From assembly GCA_032622095.1 (NCBI GenBank), contig CP136064.1:178328247-178392246 (forward strand): 64,000 nt of DNA, read 5' to 3'. The DNA comes from Siphonodentalium dalli. Lineage: Eukaryota > Mollusca > Scaphopoda > Gadilida > Siphonodentaliidae. Made by a program: the position numbers and the translations under genes. Positions 10,047 through 19,421 of this stretch are shown here, in pieces; position 1 is the stretch's first letter, and each line of letters starts with the position of its first letter. Below the pieces are notes generated by a model. That model was not told where the DNA came from, made no database searches, and saw nothing but the letters and a program-made list of their open reading frames with translations.

Positions 10047-11462
10047 TTAACAAGATTGGTTTTGGGTATTAGATGAATTCACTCCCTGATGTTTCATCCG
10101 TTCATCGTGCGCCTTCTTAGCTGCCTCCACATTAGGCGCTGGGTGAAATCGCTTATGTTTTTTGTACTTCTGTGATTTCCCGATATTTGATGATTGAGTT
10201 TGCCACCCCTCGTCATCAAAACCGTTACTTTCCTTCGTGTCATTAAATTCATCAGTTTCATCAATTCTGGTACCGACTCCTGACATTAGATCTTCATTCT
10301 CTGTTACATTAGTTTTTACACTTTCTGTCATCTCACCTTTCTTCTCTTCTGATATTTTTACCTCCTTCTTTGCATTTCCTTCTATGTCTTGACTCTCCTT
10401 TTCTATGTTTTCCTCGGTTTGTTCTCCTATGATCTCCATAGACTCCATTCCTTCTTTGCATTCACATTCACCTGACAACCCACAGCTGAAACATAAAACT
10501 GGTGGCTCAGACTGATCATTGCCAGGTGTGTCCTCCTTTATTTGAACATTTTCGAACTGTTTTTCCTCTGCAATTTTAACAGTGTCTTCTTGCGGTACTT
10601 CACTGTGATTTTCCTTATCATTTTCCTTCGCACTTTTCTTTTCTTCTTCATACTTGCGAATTAACTTTTTCTCGAGCTCTGATTTTCTTCTTAATTCTTC
10701 TATGTCTGTTTCTATTTCATCTTCTTCTCCACATGTGCAGTCTGATGTCATTTCTTTGCATCCAGGGCAACAAACTCTGTCTATTTTCCTATGTCCACTC
10801 CTTGAACAGTTATAACACACAAGATTTGGGCAAGATTTATATTCGTGTTGGTCCGAGTAACACAAACTGCAGACTTTCCTCTGACCGTTGTGAATTAAGC
10901 GATATGACTTGGATCCATCGACTGTATTGAAGCGAACCAAATTTGGTAATGACCTAATTTCCGGAGGAAATGTGACTTTTGCGTACCTCGTTCCATCTGC
11001 AATATTTGTATTTCTGTAATACCGTCTCCTTAAATCTTCAATTTCGGTGATTCCAAAAGATTTAAGTTTCTCTTTTATTTCATCATCTGTGATGTATGCT
11101 GGTAAATGCATAAAAGAAACAGTCATTCTGTTGTCAGAAATCAACTTTGGCCTGAATTGGGGCCTTGTAACTGCTAACTTTTCAACTAATAGTTCTGCAT
11201 GCTCTCTTTTTTCCATTGTTAACTCGTAACTGTTATTTCCAACCGGTACGCAAGCAACCACTGAGTCGAAGCCCACCATTTTTTCCACATTTTCAATAGT
11301 TTTAGCTGCAGATACTGTTCTGATATCCCCCACTGTTAGCCTCAGTGTTGACTCCTTCTGAAAATGTGAACGTTCACATTTAAATTCTTCATTTTTAAGG
11401 GCATTAGCATATGATGACTGTCCCTGTCCCTGGTCCACATCTCCCATTTTCGAAGTAGCCAT
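10047..11462 (-). CDS. LINE A ORF1: RRM-like and zinc-knuckle RNA-binding protein
   Basis: 471 residues from the ATG at 11462; the frame is open to a TTG at 11474. As an ORF1 protein it should bind element RNA in the ribonucleoprotein. Two RRM-like segments are suggested at about 40-100 and 112-195 (VSFMHLPAYITDDEI...SFG). Then come knuckles at C198-x2-C201-x4-H206-x4-C211 and C216-x2-C219-x4-H224-x6-C231, plus a Cys cluster at 232-244. The C-terminal half is Glu/Lys-rich, low-complexity and probably disordered, ending in a basic stretch (KSQKYKKHKRFHP). LINE C and element D carry related proteins. The fold assignment is by pattern only. Confidence 0.9.
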   Translation of the reverse strand: MATSKMGDVDQGQGQSSYANALKNEEFKCERSHFQKESTLRLTVGDIRTVSAAKTIENVEKMVGFDSVVACVPVGNNSYELTMEKREHAELLVEKLAVTRPQFRPKLISDNRMTVSFMHLPAYITDDEIKEKLKSFGITEIEDLRRRYYRNTNIADGTRYAKVTFPPEIRSLPNLVRFNTVDGSKSYRLIHNGQRKVCSLCYSDQHEYKSCPNLVCYNCSRSGHRKIDRVCCPGCKEMTSDCTCGEEDEIETDIEELRRKSELEKKLIRKYEEEKKSAKENDKENHSEVPQEDTVKIAEEKQFENVQIKEDTPGNDQSEPPVLCFSCGLSGECECKEGMESMEIIGEQTEENIEKESQDIEGNAKKEVKISEEKKGEMTESVKTNVTENEDLMSGVGTRIDETDEFNDTKESNGFDDEGWQTQSSNIGKSQKYKKHKRFHPAPNVEAAKKAHDERMKHQGVNSSNTQNQSC

Positions 11463-11670
11463 CTCCCCCACCAAAAGAAATAAAGAAACAACTCACTATT
11501 GGTGAGTATTTACCTCTGTATTTCTGATCACATGTTTGCCTTTAAAGTCTAAATGATTTTCTTTATAAATCAGTTGTGAAATGTCGAGTTATTGCCGATA
11601 ATTCTTCAAAATATCTTCGTCGAAAATCGGGTTTGTTTATCCCGCCATTGACAACCGGAAGTGTCTCCTG
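11463..11670 (-). other. LINE A 5' UTR
   Basis: About 208 bp between the element start (CAGGAGACACTTCCGG on its strand, right beside the target duplication) and ORF1. It presumably holds an internal promoter; I recognise no specific motif. Confidence 0.6.
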
Positions 11671-11847
11671 TTAAAAGTCTGATGCTCTACCATTTGGGAA
11701 CCAGGTGGTCGGGTGTTATGATTTTGTGATGGAAACCGAGATGGTGCATCGTTTTCGAGTATAAAAACTAACGTCGCCCGATATGGGACTTGAACCCATG
11801 ACCCTCAGATGACTCTGAATTTAGCAGACTCTTAAAAGTCTGATGCT
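11671..11847 (-). repeat. Remnant tRNA unit between LINE A and LINE B
   Basis: Opens with the right copy of the LINE A target duplication (11671-11688) plus 'acc', then jumps to 'atttgggaacc' in the spacer, so most of one unit was deleted. The join is at similar short words (ctacc / tatcc). It then runs into the 3' 73 nt of a tRNA-Lys gene (11775-11847), which LINE B interrupts. Confidence 0.9.
11775..11847 (-). pseudogene. tRNA-Lys split by LINE B (3' 73 nt)
   Basis: The 3' part of a tRNA-Lys gene ending at 'gatgct', two bases short of the break used by LINE A, LINE C and D. Confidence 0.9.
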
Positions 11848-11909
11848 GAATCTGAATGGTTTCCGCTGCAGATCCCAATTCTGGTAATTTCGCAGCGGTC
11901 GAGAGAGTC
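11848..11909 (-). other. LINE B 3' UTR: hairpin and ATTCAG repeats
   Basis: On the element strand, CCGCTGC and GCAGCGG pair across a loop of about 22 nt, then come AAACC and tandem ATTCAG words running into the target. In the CR1/L2 group a 3' stem-loop plus short repeats is what the reverse transcriptase recognises; the role here is inferred. Confidence 0.7.
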
Positions 11910-14900
11910 TCAGATATTTTCCTTCAGCGCACTCTTGAAGGAATCCACAGGCTGTTGTTGTAGTATTAAGGATTCCTCCAGCTGATTCCAGTCGCATATA
12001 GTTCTAACAAATATGGAATTAGCGAACTGAGCTGACACGTATGGTATTGCCTCGTAGCACTGACTGTTGTTTCTTATTAGGTGTCGAGGAATTTGGCTGG
12101 TGACGTAGCCTGTCAGAATTTTGCTTTGCGATCTAAGACGCCTTGTTTCGGGTGTAAAGTATTGATTAGGGGGTATAGCCGGGACCAATCCGCCCACCAC
12201 CTTACTCATGAATCCCAGTCGGTTTATTTTTCGCCGTTTCTTCAGTGTTGGTAGATCTAGCTCGTGGAGGATCTTGGTCATGTATCCGTCTTCTTTGCTT
12301 TTGTAGTCTCTTTTGATGAACCGGGCTGCTCTACGCTGGATTCTTTCCAGCTTGTCGATGTGGTTTTGTTGGTAGGGGTCCCAGATGGTGTCTGCGTAGT
12401 CCATGATGGATCTGACCAGCGATATGTAGCCCATTTTTCTGCAGTCCTCTGAGCAGTGTCGTATGTTTCTTCGCAGGAAGCCAAGAGTGCATGCTGCTTT
12501 CCTGGAAACATTTCTAATGTGGGCGTCCCATGTCATGGTGTTGCTTATAGTTAGGCCAAGGTACGGGTGTTCTTGTACTTCCTTAAGTATATCTCCTTTC
12601 AGTCTGTAGTAATAGTCGGTGATTTTCCGGGATGACATTATGAAGCATTTTTTGGTGTTAAATTTCATTCCCCATGTGTCGGCCCATTCATCCAGGATGG
12701 AGAGATCTTCCTGCATGGCTAGGTGGTCCTCAAAGTTGTCGATTTCTCGATACAGGAGACAGTCGTCAGCAAATAGACGCACCTTCGATTGGATCTTGTT
12801 TGGGAGGTCGTTAATGTGACATAGAAATAATAATGGACCGAGTACAGTCCCCTGTGGTACCCCGGAGTCTACTGTTTCCTCTCTTGATGTTTTCCCATCT
12901 ACTACTACGCGCATTTTTCTGTTTACGAGGAATGATGTCATCCATCTCAGTAGTGGTCCTCTGATCCCGTAGTTTTCCAATTTTTGTAGTAATCTCCGGT
13001 GAGGCACGGTGTCAAATGCCTTTGAGAAATCGAGGATGGCAATGTCCACTTGTCGCCGATTGTCAAATGATTGGAGTAGGTCATGTGTGGTGACGGCCAG
13101 TTGTGTCTCGCATGAAAAACCGCGCCGAAAACCATGGTTCAACGATGTGAGGATCTCGTGCTGCTCTAGATGGTTGAGGACATGTCTACATACGATATGT
13201 TCGAGTATTTTACATGGAACAGATGTTAAAGATACCGGTCTGTAGTTCTCGGCAGCATGCTTGTCCCCTTTCTTGTATATGGCCGATATATTTGCACTCT
13301 TCCAGTCTGATGGTAGTGTCCCCGTTTTTATAGACTGCTTGAAGATCCTGGTGAGTGGTGGTGCTATATCCCTTGCACATTCTTTAAGCACCATGTTTGG
13401 GATGTTGTCCGGTCCTGGTGCTTTGTGAACATTCTGTTTTCGCAGCAACTTTTCGACTCCTTCGACTGCTATTTCTAGGTCTGGTATCGAAGGTAGGTGG
13501 AGGTCGTCCAGTTTCGGCGGCTGTCGTTTAGGGTCATCGATGGTGAATACGGATTTGAATTGTTTCAGCAATATTTCTGCTTTTTCCTGTGGGTCTGGTG
13601 TGATGTTCCCATCCATCTTAAGGGGCGCCACTCCGATTGAGTCATTTCTCTTTGATTTGATGTAGCTCCAGAAGGGTTTAGAATTATTTTTGTCAAAGCC
13701 TTCTTTGATGTTGTTGTTTATATATGTCCACTCTGATTTCCTTATGGATCTTTGACACTCCTTCTGGTAATGGCGATAGTTTTTCCAGTCGTTTTTCTTT
13801 CTCGCTTGTTTGTATAGCCTCTTCTTCTTCCTCAGCATCTTATGGATTGATCTATTGATCCATGGTGGGTTGTGATTTGTCCTGACCACTGACGATGGTA
13901 TATGCTTCTCCATGGATTTGGTTACAGCATCTCTGAATTTTGTCCACATGTTATCAGTGTCTTGTTCACCTGCTATCACGCTGCGCAACATGTCAATATC
14001 GGCTTGTCTGATGTCTGCTTGAATTAGGTCCCATTCTGCCTTTTTGAAGTTGAAGCGTCGACGTTTACATTTCGGAGCGTAGTGTGGTTTCGTCTCCATG
14101 TCTGTAATAATGATGTCATGGTCTGATAGTCCTGGGATGTTTGTGGTGTTTTTTATCAATGAGGCGTTTGATGTAAATACTAGATCAAGTAAATTGTCTC
14201 CTCTAGTGGGTTTCCTTTGTACTTGCGTCAGTCGGTCGGTGATGTCTACTAGCTTCTGGTGTATGGCTTTATCTGGCGCATCCTTGTCGATGGTAAGGGA
14301 ATCCCAATTTATCCCAGGGCAGTTGAAGTCACCCGTCAGAAAGATGTTTTGTTGGCTTGTTTGCCGTATTTTCTGTAGAGAGTCGTCAAGTAGCTTCAGG
14401 TCACTCTCATTTCTATGTGGCATATAGAAAGAACCAATCAGTAAATCTTTGCTGTTGATTAGCTTCACCTTCACCCATTCCAGCTCGCATTCTGTAACGT
14501 ACTCAGCCCTTTCTTCTGAGATCAGCTCTTTGTTGACTAATATGAAGACACCCCCGCCTAGTGAGTCTCTATCATTTCGGTATACCTCATATCCAGGTGG
14601 AAACACTTCACAGGATTTTGTTGAGTTCTGGGTTGGGTTTTGTCCAGGTTTTATCCCCCTTAACCAAGATTCACAACCGCATATGACATCAGGTTTGGTG
14701 TAATTTAGAAGGGCGTGGAATTCTGATGTTTTCCCATTGATACTTTGGCAGTTGATAGTCATTACTCTTAGGTTTTCTTTCGGTTTCGGGTTGCAGATGT
14801 TTGATGACATGGATCCGTGGTCCGAGGCATGTATGTTTGGGCTTGGTATGTCCCGCGGACTGCTTGCCTTAAGAGGGCTGAATGTGGTGCTGTTTAGCGT

Positions 14901-15404
14901 CGTATTCAGTGTTATGTTGGATTGGTCCAATGGGTCATAATAGTTTGAGCAGTTGACCTCATAACTGTGGAAGGTGAATGATGATACGTTTATGTTGTCG
15001 CATCGACAGCACAGCCATGACACGTTTTTTAGGTTGCTGATTTCTCGGGTACACATTTCAAGGCAGGACTTATGGTACCATATACTACATTTGTCGCAGC
15101 ATGCTCCTCCATTTGTCCAGTTGGTGGCGTCATCACAGAAACCGCATGGGAAGATATTTGCATCCTTCTTGGTGGGACCAGGATTTTTCTCGATATCTCC
15201 TGCTAGCACAAGCAGTAAGAGGATGATGGGTGTGTTACTGCCAGATTTTATGGGCAACGTTATGGGCGAGCTCCCAGAAGACCTCAGTCTTTGCTGTAAT
15301 AGTGACGCTACTTGTTGATAGTTGGTTGGGATCTCAGTGTTCTTCCTTATCAAATAGTGAGCGATGGCGAATGGAATCAACAGACATAGTACAAACTTCC
15401 ACAT
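11910..15404 (-). CDS. LINE B ORF2: 2A-like leader, PHD finger, APE endonuclease, reverse transcriptase
   Basis: 1164 residues from the ATG at 15404. Residues 1-18 are hydrophobic and signal-like (WKFVLCLLIPFAIAHYL). A second hydrophobic run leads into a 2A-like motif, LAGDIEKNPGP (about 67-77); ribosomal skipping would separate it at G76/P77. Next is a Cys/His-rich PHD-type finger (C87, C90, C102-106, H111, C114, then WLCCRC). The APE endonuclease follows (INCQS, CESW, GDFNCPGINWD, DNLLDLVFT, SDHDII), then the reverse transcriptase (NYRPVSLTSV, LDFSKAFDTVPH, GVPQGTVLGPLLF, LFADDCLLY) and a thumb/C-terminal region (RIQRRAARFI, TICDWNQL). No stop interrupts it. 2A-like peptides are reported in several CR1-related LINEs of marine invertebrates. 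Confidence 0.93.
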   Translation of the reverse strand: MWKFVLCLLIPFAIAHYLIRKNTEIPTNYQQVASLLQQRLRSSGSSPITLPIKSGSNTPIILLLLVLAGDIEKNPGPTKKDANIFPCGFCDDATNWTNGGACCDKCSIWYHKSCLEMCTREISNLKNVSWLCCRCDNINVSSFTFHSYEVNCSNYYDPLDQSNITLNTTLNSTTFSPLKASSPRDIPSPNIHASDHGSMSSNICNPKPKENLRVMTINCQSINGKTSEFHALLNYTKPDVICGCESWLRGIKPGQNPTQNSTKSCEVFPPGYEVYRNDRDSLGGGVFILVNKELISEERAEYVTECELEWVKVKLINSKDLLIGSFYMPHRNESDLKLLDDSLQKIRQTSQQNIFLTGDFNCPGINWDSLTIDKDAPDKAIHQKLVDITDRLTQVQRKPTRGDNLLDLVFTSNASLIKNTTNIPGLSDHDIIITDMETKPHYAPKCKRRRFNFKKAEWDLIQADIRQADIDMLRSVIAGEQDTDNMWTKFRDAVTKSMEKHIPSSVVRTNHNPPWINRSIHKMLRKKKRLYKQARKKNDWKNYRHYQKECQRSIRKSEWTYINNNIKEGFDKNNSKPFWSYIKSKRNDSIGVAPLKMDGNITPDPQEKAEILLKQFKSVFTIDDPKRQPPKLDDLHLPSIPDLEIAVEGVEKLLRKQNVHKAPGPDNIPNMVLKECARDIAPPLTRIFKQSIKTGTLPSDWKSANISAIYKKGDKHAAENYRPVSLTSVPCKILEHIVCRHVLNHLEQHEILTSLNHGFRRGFSCETQLAVTTHDLLQSFDNRRQVDIAILDFSKAFDTVPHRRLLQKLENYGIRGPLLRWMTSFLVNRKMRVVVDGKTSREETVDSGVPQGTVLGPLLFLCHINDLPNKIQSKVRLFADDCLLYREIDNFEDHLAMQEDLSILDEWADTWGMKFNTKKCFIMSSRKITDYYYRLKGDILKEVQEHPYLGLTISNTMTWDAHIRNVSRKAACTLGFLRRNIRHCSEDCRKMGYISLVRSIMDYADTIWDPYQQNHIDKLERIQRRAARFIKRDYKSKEDGYMTKILHELDLPTLKKRRKINRLGFMSKVVGGLVPAIPPNQYFTPETRRLRSQSKILTGYVTSQIPRHLIRNNSQCYEAIPYVSAQFANSIFVRTICDWNQLEESLILQQQPVDSFKSALKENI

Positions 15405-15477
15405 CACAACAAGTATAGCGTGGAAAAACCCACAGCTGACTTGCGTGATAATGTGAAAGTGTATACCCTGGTGTGTT

Positions 15478-15817
15478 TTACTCCTCTTCCCAGCAGTCCC
15501 TCTTCATTTGTTCACCAATCTTTTTGAGCCAAGCCTTTGCGAGAGTCGGTGATGGATGCAGTCCGTCTGTGTATACGTTGAAATTATACACGTGTCTTGG
15601 TAACTTCGAATTTTTCTTTGATGTTACCGGATTTCTGGAGATATCACTAGAGAATTGTGGTGAGTGAGAATTTAGTTCCCCATTTAGCCTTCTAATCCCG
15701 CTATTAAGTTGGTAGACTTGTTCCAGTAGTAGCTTGTCACTATCGGCAAATATTGATGGGTCTTGGTGTTTTCTGCTTCGATTAAACTCTACTATTGAAT
15801 AGATTGGAGTCTCTAGT
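15478..15817 (-). CDS. LINE B ORF1, C-terminal fragment (SGNH-like end)
   Basis: An open frame of about 112 residues with no start, because the element is truncated here. It ends with TAA at 15480-15478. The end reads VYTDGLHPSPTLAKAWLKKI; a D-G-x-H-P motif near the C-terminus is the catalytic Asp/His signature of SGNH (GDSL) esterases, a domain common in ORF1 of CR1/L2-type LINEs. The call rests on this motif and position alone. Only the last third or so of a normal ORF1 would be present. Confidence 0.65.
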
Positions 15818-15841
15818 CTCTACCGACTGAGCTAACCGGGC
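15818..15841 (-). pseudogene. tRNA-Lys 5' fragment beside LINE B
   Basis: The first 24 nt of a tRNA-Lys gene, partner of 11775-11847 across LINE B. Together the two restore all 97 minus 2 bases, so LINE B caused no target loss. Confidence 0.85.
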
Positions 15842-16104
15842 TGGTTGCTAGTGGGGCCACCATTTGCTTTCTGCACAAAACGGGTGATATCTATTTGAGA
15901 AGTTTGTGGCGCCAAATTTTAAGGCCAGAATATTATGCGCACAGCATATAAGTGGAATAATTTGGGGCTCGATTTTATTGTGTATTGCGCAAACACGCTA
16001 TTTGATGTTTGTAAACTATCCAATTGGGAACCAGGTGGTCGGGTGTTATGATTTTGTGATGGAAACCGAGATGGTGCATCGTTTTCGAGTATAAAAACTA
16101 ACGT

Positions 16105-16199
16105 CGCCCGATATGGGACTTGAACCCATGACCCTCAGATGACTCTGAATTTAGCAGACTCTTAAAAGTCTGATGCTCTACCGACTGAGCTAACCGGGC
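16105..16199 (-). tRNA. tRNA-Lys(UUU), intron-containing
   Basis: Identical to 306-400. Confidence 0.93.
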
Positions 16200-16462
16200 T
16201 GGTTGCTAGTGGGGCCACCATTTGCTTTCTGCACAAAACGGGTGATATCTATTTGAGAAGTTTGTGGCGCCAAATTTTAAGGCCAGAATATTATGCGCAC
16301 AGCATATAAGTGGAATAATTTGGGGCTCGATTTTATTGTGTATTGCGCAAACACGCTATTTGATGTTTGTAAACTATCCAATTGGGAACCAGGTGGTCGG
16401 GTGTTATGATTTTGTGATGGAAACCGAGATGGTGCATCGTTTTCGAGTATAAAAACTAACGT

Positions 16463-16557
16463 CGCCCGATATGGGACTTGAACCCATGACCCTCAGATGA
16501 CTCTGAATTTAGCAGACTCTTAAAAGTCTGATGCTCTACCGACTGAGCTAACCGGGC
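16463..16557 (-). tRNA. tRNA-Lys(UUU), intron-containing
   Basis: Identical to 306-400. Confidence 0.93.
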
Positions 16558-16820
16558 TGGTTGCTAGTGGGGCCACCATTTGCTTTCTGCACAAAACGGG
16601 TGATATCTATTTGAGAAGTTTGTGGCGCCAAATTTTAAGGCCAGAATATTATGCGCACAGCATATAAGTGGAATAATTTGGGGCTCGATTTTATTGTGTA
16701 TTGCGCAAACACGCTATTTGATGTTTGTAAACTATCCAATTGGGAACCAGGTGGTCGGGTGTTATGATTTTGTGATGGAAACCGAGATGGTGCATCGTTT
16801 TCGAGTATAAAAACTAACGT

Positions 16821-16915
16821 CGCCCGATATGGGACTTGAACCCATGACCCTCAGATGACTCTGAATTTAGCAGACTCTTAAAAGTCTGATGCTCTACCGA
16901 CTGAGCTAACCGGGC
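16821..16915 (-). tRNA. tRNA-Lys(UUU), intron-containing
   Basis: Identical to 306-400. Confidence 0.93.
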
Positions 16916-17178
16916 TGGTTGCTAGTGGGGCCACCATTTGCTTTCTGCACAAAACGGGTGATATCTATTTGAGAAGTTTGTGGCGCCAAATTTTAAGGCC
17001 AGAATATTATGCGCACAGCATATAAGTGGAATAATTTGGGGCTCGATTTTATTGTGTATTGCGCAAACACGCTATTTGATGTTTGTAAACTATCCAATTG
17101 GGAACCAGGTGGTCGGGTGTTATGATTTTGTGATGGAAACCGAGATGGTGCATCGTTTTCGAGTATAAAAACTAACGT

Positions 17179-17273
17179 CGCCCGATATGGGACTTGAACC
17201 CATGACCCTCAGATGACTCTGAATTTAGCAGACTCTTAAAAGTCTGATGCTCTACCGACTGAGCTAACCGGGC
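17179..17273 (-). tRNA. tRNA-Lys(UUU), intron-containing
   Basis: Identical to 306-400. Confidence 0.93.
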
Positions 17274-17536
17274 TGGTTGCTAGTGGGGCCACCATTTGCT
17301 TTCTGCACAAAACGGGTGATATCTATTTGAGAAGTTTGTGGCGCCAAATTTTAAGGCCAGAATATTATGCGCACAGCATATAAGTGGAATAATTTGGGGC
17401 TCGATTTTATTGTGTATTGCGCAAACACGCTATTTGATGTTTGTAAACTATCCAATTGGGAACCAGGTGGTCGGGTGTTATGATTTTGTGATGGAAACCG
17501 AGATGGTGCATCGTTTTCGAGTATAAAAACTAACGT

Positions 17537-17631
17537 CGCCCGATATGGGACTTGAACCCATGACCCTCAGATGACTCTGAATTTAGCAGACTCTTAAAAG
17601 TCTGATGCTCTACCGACTGAGCTAACCGGGC
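17537..17631 (-). tRNA. tRNA-Lys(UUU), intron-containing
   Basis: Identical to 306-400. Confidence 0.93.
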
Positions 17632-17894
17632 TGGTTGCTAGTGGGGCCACCATTTGCTTTCTGCACAAAACGGGTGATATCTATTTGAGAAGTTTGTGGC
17701 GCCAAATTTTAAGGCCAGAATATTATGCGCACAGCATATAAGTGGAATAATTTGGGGCTCGATTTTATTGTGTATTGCGCAAACACGCTATTTGATGTTT
17801 GTAAACTATCCAATTGGGAACCAGGTGGTCGGGTGTTATGATTTTGTGATGGAAACCGAGATGGTGCATCGTTTTCGAGTATAAAAACTAACGT

Positions 17895-17989
17895 CGCCCG
17901 ATATGGGACTTGAACCCATGACCCTCAGATGACTCTGAATTTAGCAGACTCTTAAAAGTCTGATGCTCTACCGACTGAGCTAACCGGGC
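17895..17989 (-). tRNA. tRNA-Lys(UUU), intron-containing
   Basis: Identical to 306-400. Confidence 0.93.
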
Positions 17990-18252
17990 TGGTTGCTAGT
18001 GGGGCCACCATTTGCTTTCTGCACAAAACGGGTGATATCTATTTGAGAAGTTTGTGGCGCCAAATTTTAAGGCCAGAATATTATGCGCACAGCATATAAG
18101 TGGAATAATTTGGGGCTCGATTTTATTGTGTATTGCGCAAACACGCTATTTGATGTTTGTAAACTATCCAATTGGGAACCAGGTGGTCGGGTGTTATGAT
18201 TTTGTGATGGAAACCGAGATGGTGCATCGTTTTCGAGTATAAAAACTAACGT

Positions 18253-18347
18253 CGCCCGATATGGGACTTGAACCCATGACCCTCAGATGACTCTGAATTT
18301 AGCAGACTCTTAAAAGTCTGATGCTCTACCGACTGAGCTAACCGGGC
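18253..18347 (-). tRNA. tRNA-Lys(UUU), intron-containing
   Basis: Identical to 306-400. Confidence 0.93.
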
Positions 18348-18610
18348 TGGTTGCTAGTGGGGCCACCATTTGCTTTCTGCACAAAACGGGTGATATCTAT
18401 TTGAGAAGTTTGTGGCGCCAAATTTTAAGGCCAGAATATTATGCGCACAGCATATAAGTGGAATAATTTGGGGCTCGATTTTATTGTGTATTGCGCAAAC
18501 ACGCTATTTGATGTTTGTAAACTATCCAATTGGGAACCAGGTGGTCGGGTGTTATGATTTTGTGATGGAAACCGAGATGGTGCATCGTTTTCGAGTATAA
18601 AAACTAACGT

Positions 18611-18705
18611 CGCCCGATATGGGACTTGAACCCATGACCCTCAGATGACTCTGAATTTAGCAGACTCTTAAAAGTCTGATGCTCTACCGACTGAGCTAAC
18701 CGGGC
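18611..18705 (-). tRNA. tRNA-Lys(UUU), intron-containing
   Basis: Identical to 306-400. Confidence 0.93.
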
Positions 18706-18968
18706 TGGTTGCTAGTGGGGCCACCATTTGCTTTCTGCACAAAACGGGTGATATCTATTTGAGAAGTTTGTGGCGCCAAATTTTAAGGCCAGAATATTAT
18801 GCGCACAGCATATAAGTGGAATAATTTGGGGCTCGATTTTATTGTGTATTGCGCAAACACGCAATTTGATGTTTGTAAACTATCCAATTGGGAACCAGGT
18901 GGTCGGGTGTTATGATTTTGTGATGGAAACCGAGATGGTGCATCGTTTTCGAGTATAAAAACTAACGT

Positions 18969-19063
18969 CGCCCGATATGGGACTTGAACCCATGACCCTC
19001 AGATGACTCTGAATTTAGCAGACTCTTAAAAGTCTGATGCTCTACCGACTGAGCTAACCGGGC
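18969..19063 (-). tRNA. tRNA-Lys(UUU), intron-containing
   Basis: Identical to 306-400; the spacer before it has a private change near 18863. Confidence 0.93.
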
Positions 19064-19326
19064 TGGTTGCTAGTGGGGCCACCATTTGCTTTCTGCACAA
19101 AACGGGTGATATCTATTTGAGAAGTTTGTGGCGCCAAATTTTAAGGCCAGAATATTATGCGCACAGCATATAAGTGGAATAATTTGGGGCTCGATTTTAT
19201 TGTGTATTGCGCAAACACGCTATTTGATGTTTGTAAACTATCCAATTGGGAACCAGGTGGTCGGGTGTTATGATTTTGTGATGGAAACCGAGATGGTGCA
19301 TCGTTTTCGAGTATAAAAACTAACGT

Positions 19327-19421
19327 CGCCCGATATGGGACTTGAACCCATGACCCTCAGATGACTCTGAATTTAGCAGACTCTTAAAAGTCTGATGCTC
19401 TACCGACTGAGCTAACCGGGC
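19327..19421 (-). tRNA. tRNA-Lys(UUU), intron-containing
   Basis: Identical to 306-400. Confidence 0.93.

Larger units (their letters stand above)
3603..11670 (-). mobile_element. LINE A: intact tRNA-targeted Tx1/L1-like non-LTR retrotransposon
   Basis: An 8.07-kb element on the minus strand: 5' UTR of about 208 bp, ORF1 (zinc-knuckle protein), ORF2 (APE endonuclease, reverse transcriptase, CCHC), a 2.56-kb 3' UTR and a poly(A) tail of 13-14 nt. It is flanked by a perfect 18-bp target duplication, TTAAAAGTCTGATGCTCT, at 3585-3602 and 11671-11688, lying inside the tRNA-Lys gene. Both ORFs are open along their whole length, so the copy is probably young and may be active. The element begins CAGGAGACACTTCCGG on its own strand; LINE C starts alike. 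The Tx1/L1-like assignment rests on ORF order, zinc knuckles and the RT pattern VRQGCPLSPLLY; a phylogeny was not run. Confidence 0.92.
11848..15817 (-). mobile_element. LINE B: 5'-truncated CR1/L2-group LINE with 2A-like peptide
   Basis: A 3.97-kb minus-strand element: the C-terminal end of ORF1, a 73-bp gap, then a full ORF2 and a very short 3' UTR (62 nt). The 3' UTR contains a 7-bp perfect stem (CCGCTGC/GCAGCGG) and ends in two ATTCAG words, a CR1/L2-like 3' end rather than poly(A). It lies between 'gatgct' and 'ctaccg' of the tRNA-Lys gene, with no clear target duplication and no net loss. The 5' truncation is typical of incomplete reverse transcription. Confidence 0.88.

Noticed and set aside
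12278-12511. Extra minus-strand frame inside LINE B
   Set aside because: It lies in another frame of the intact ORF2 and shows no domain.
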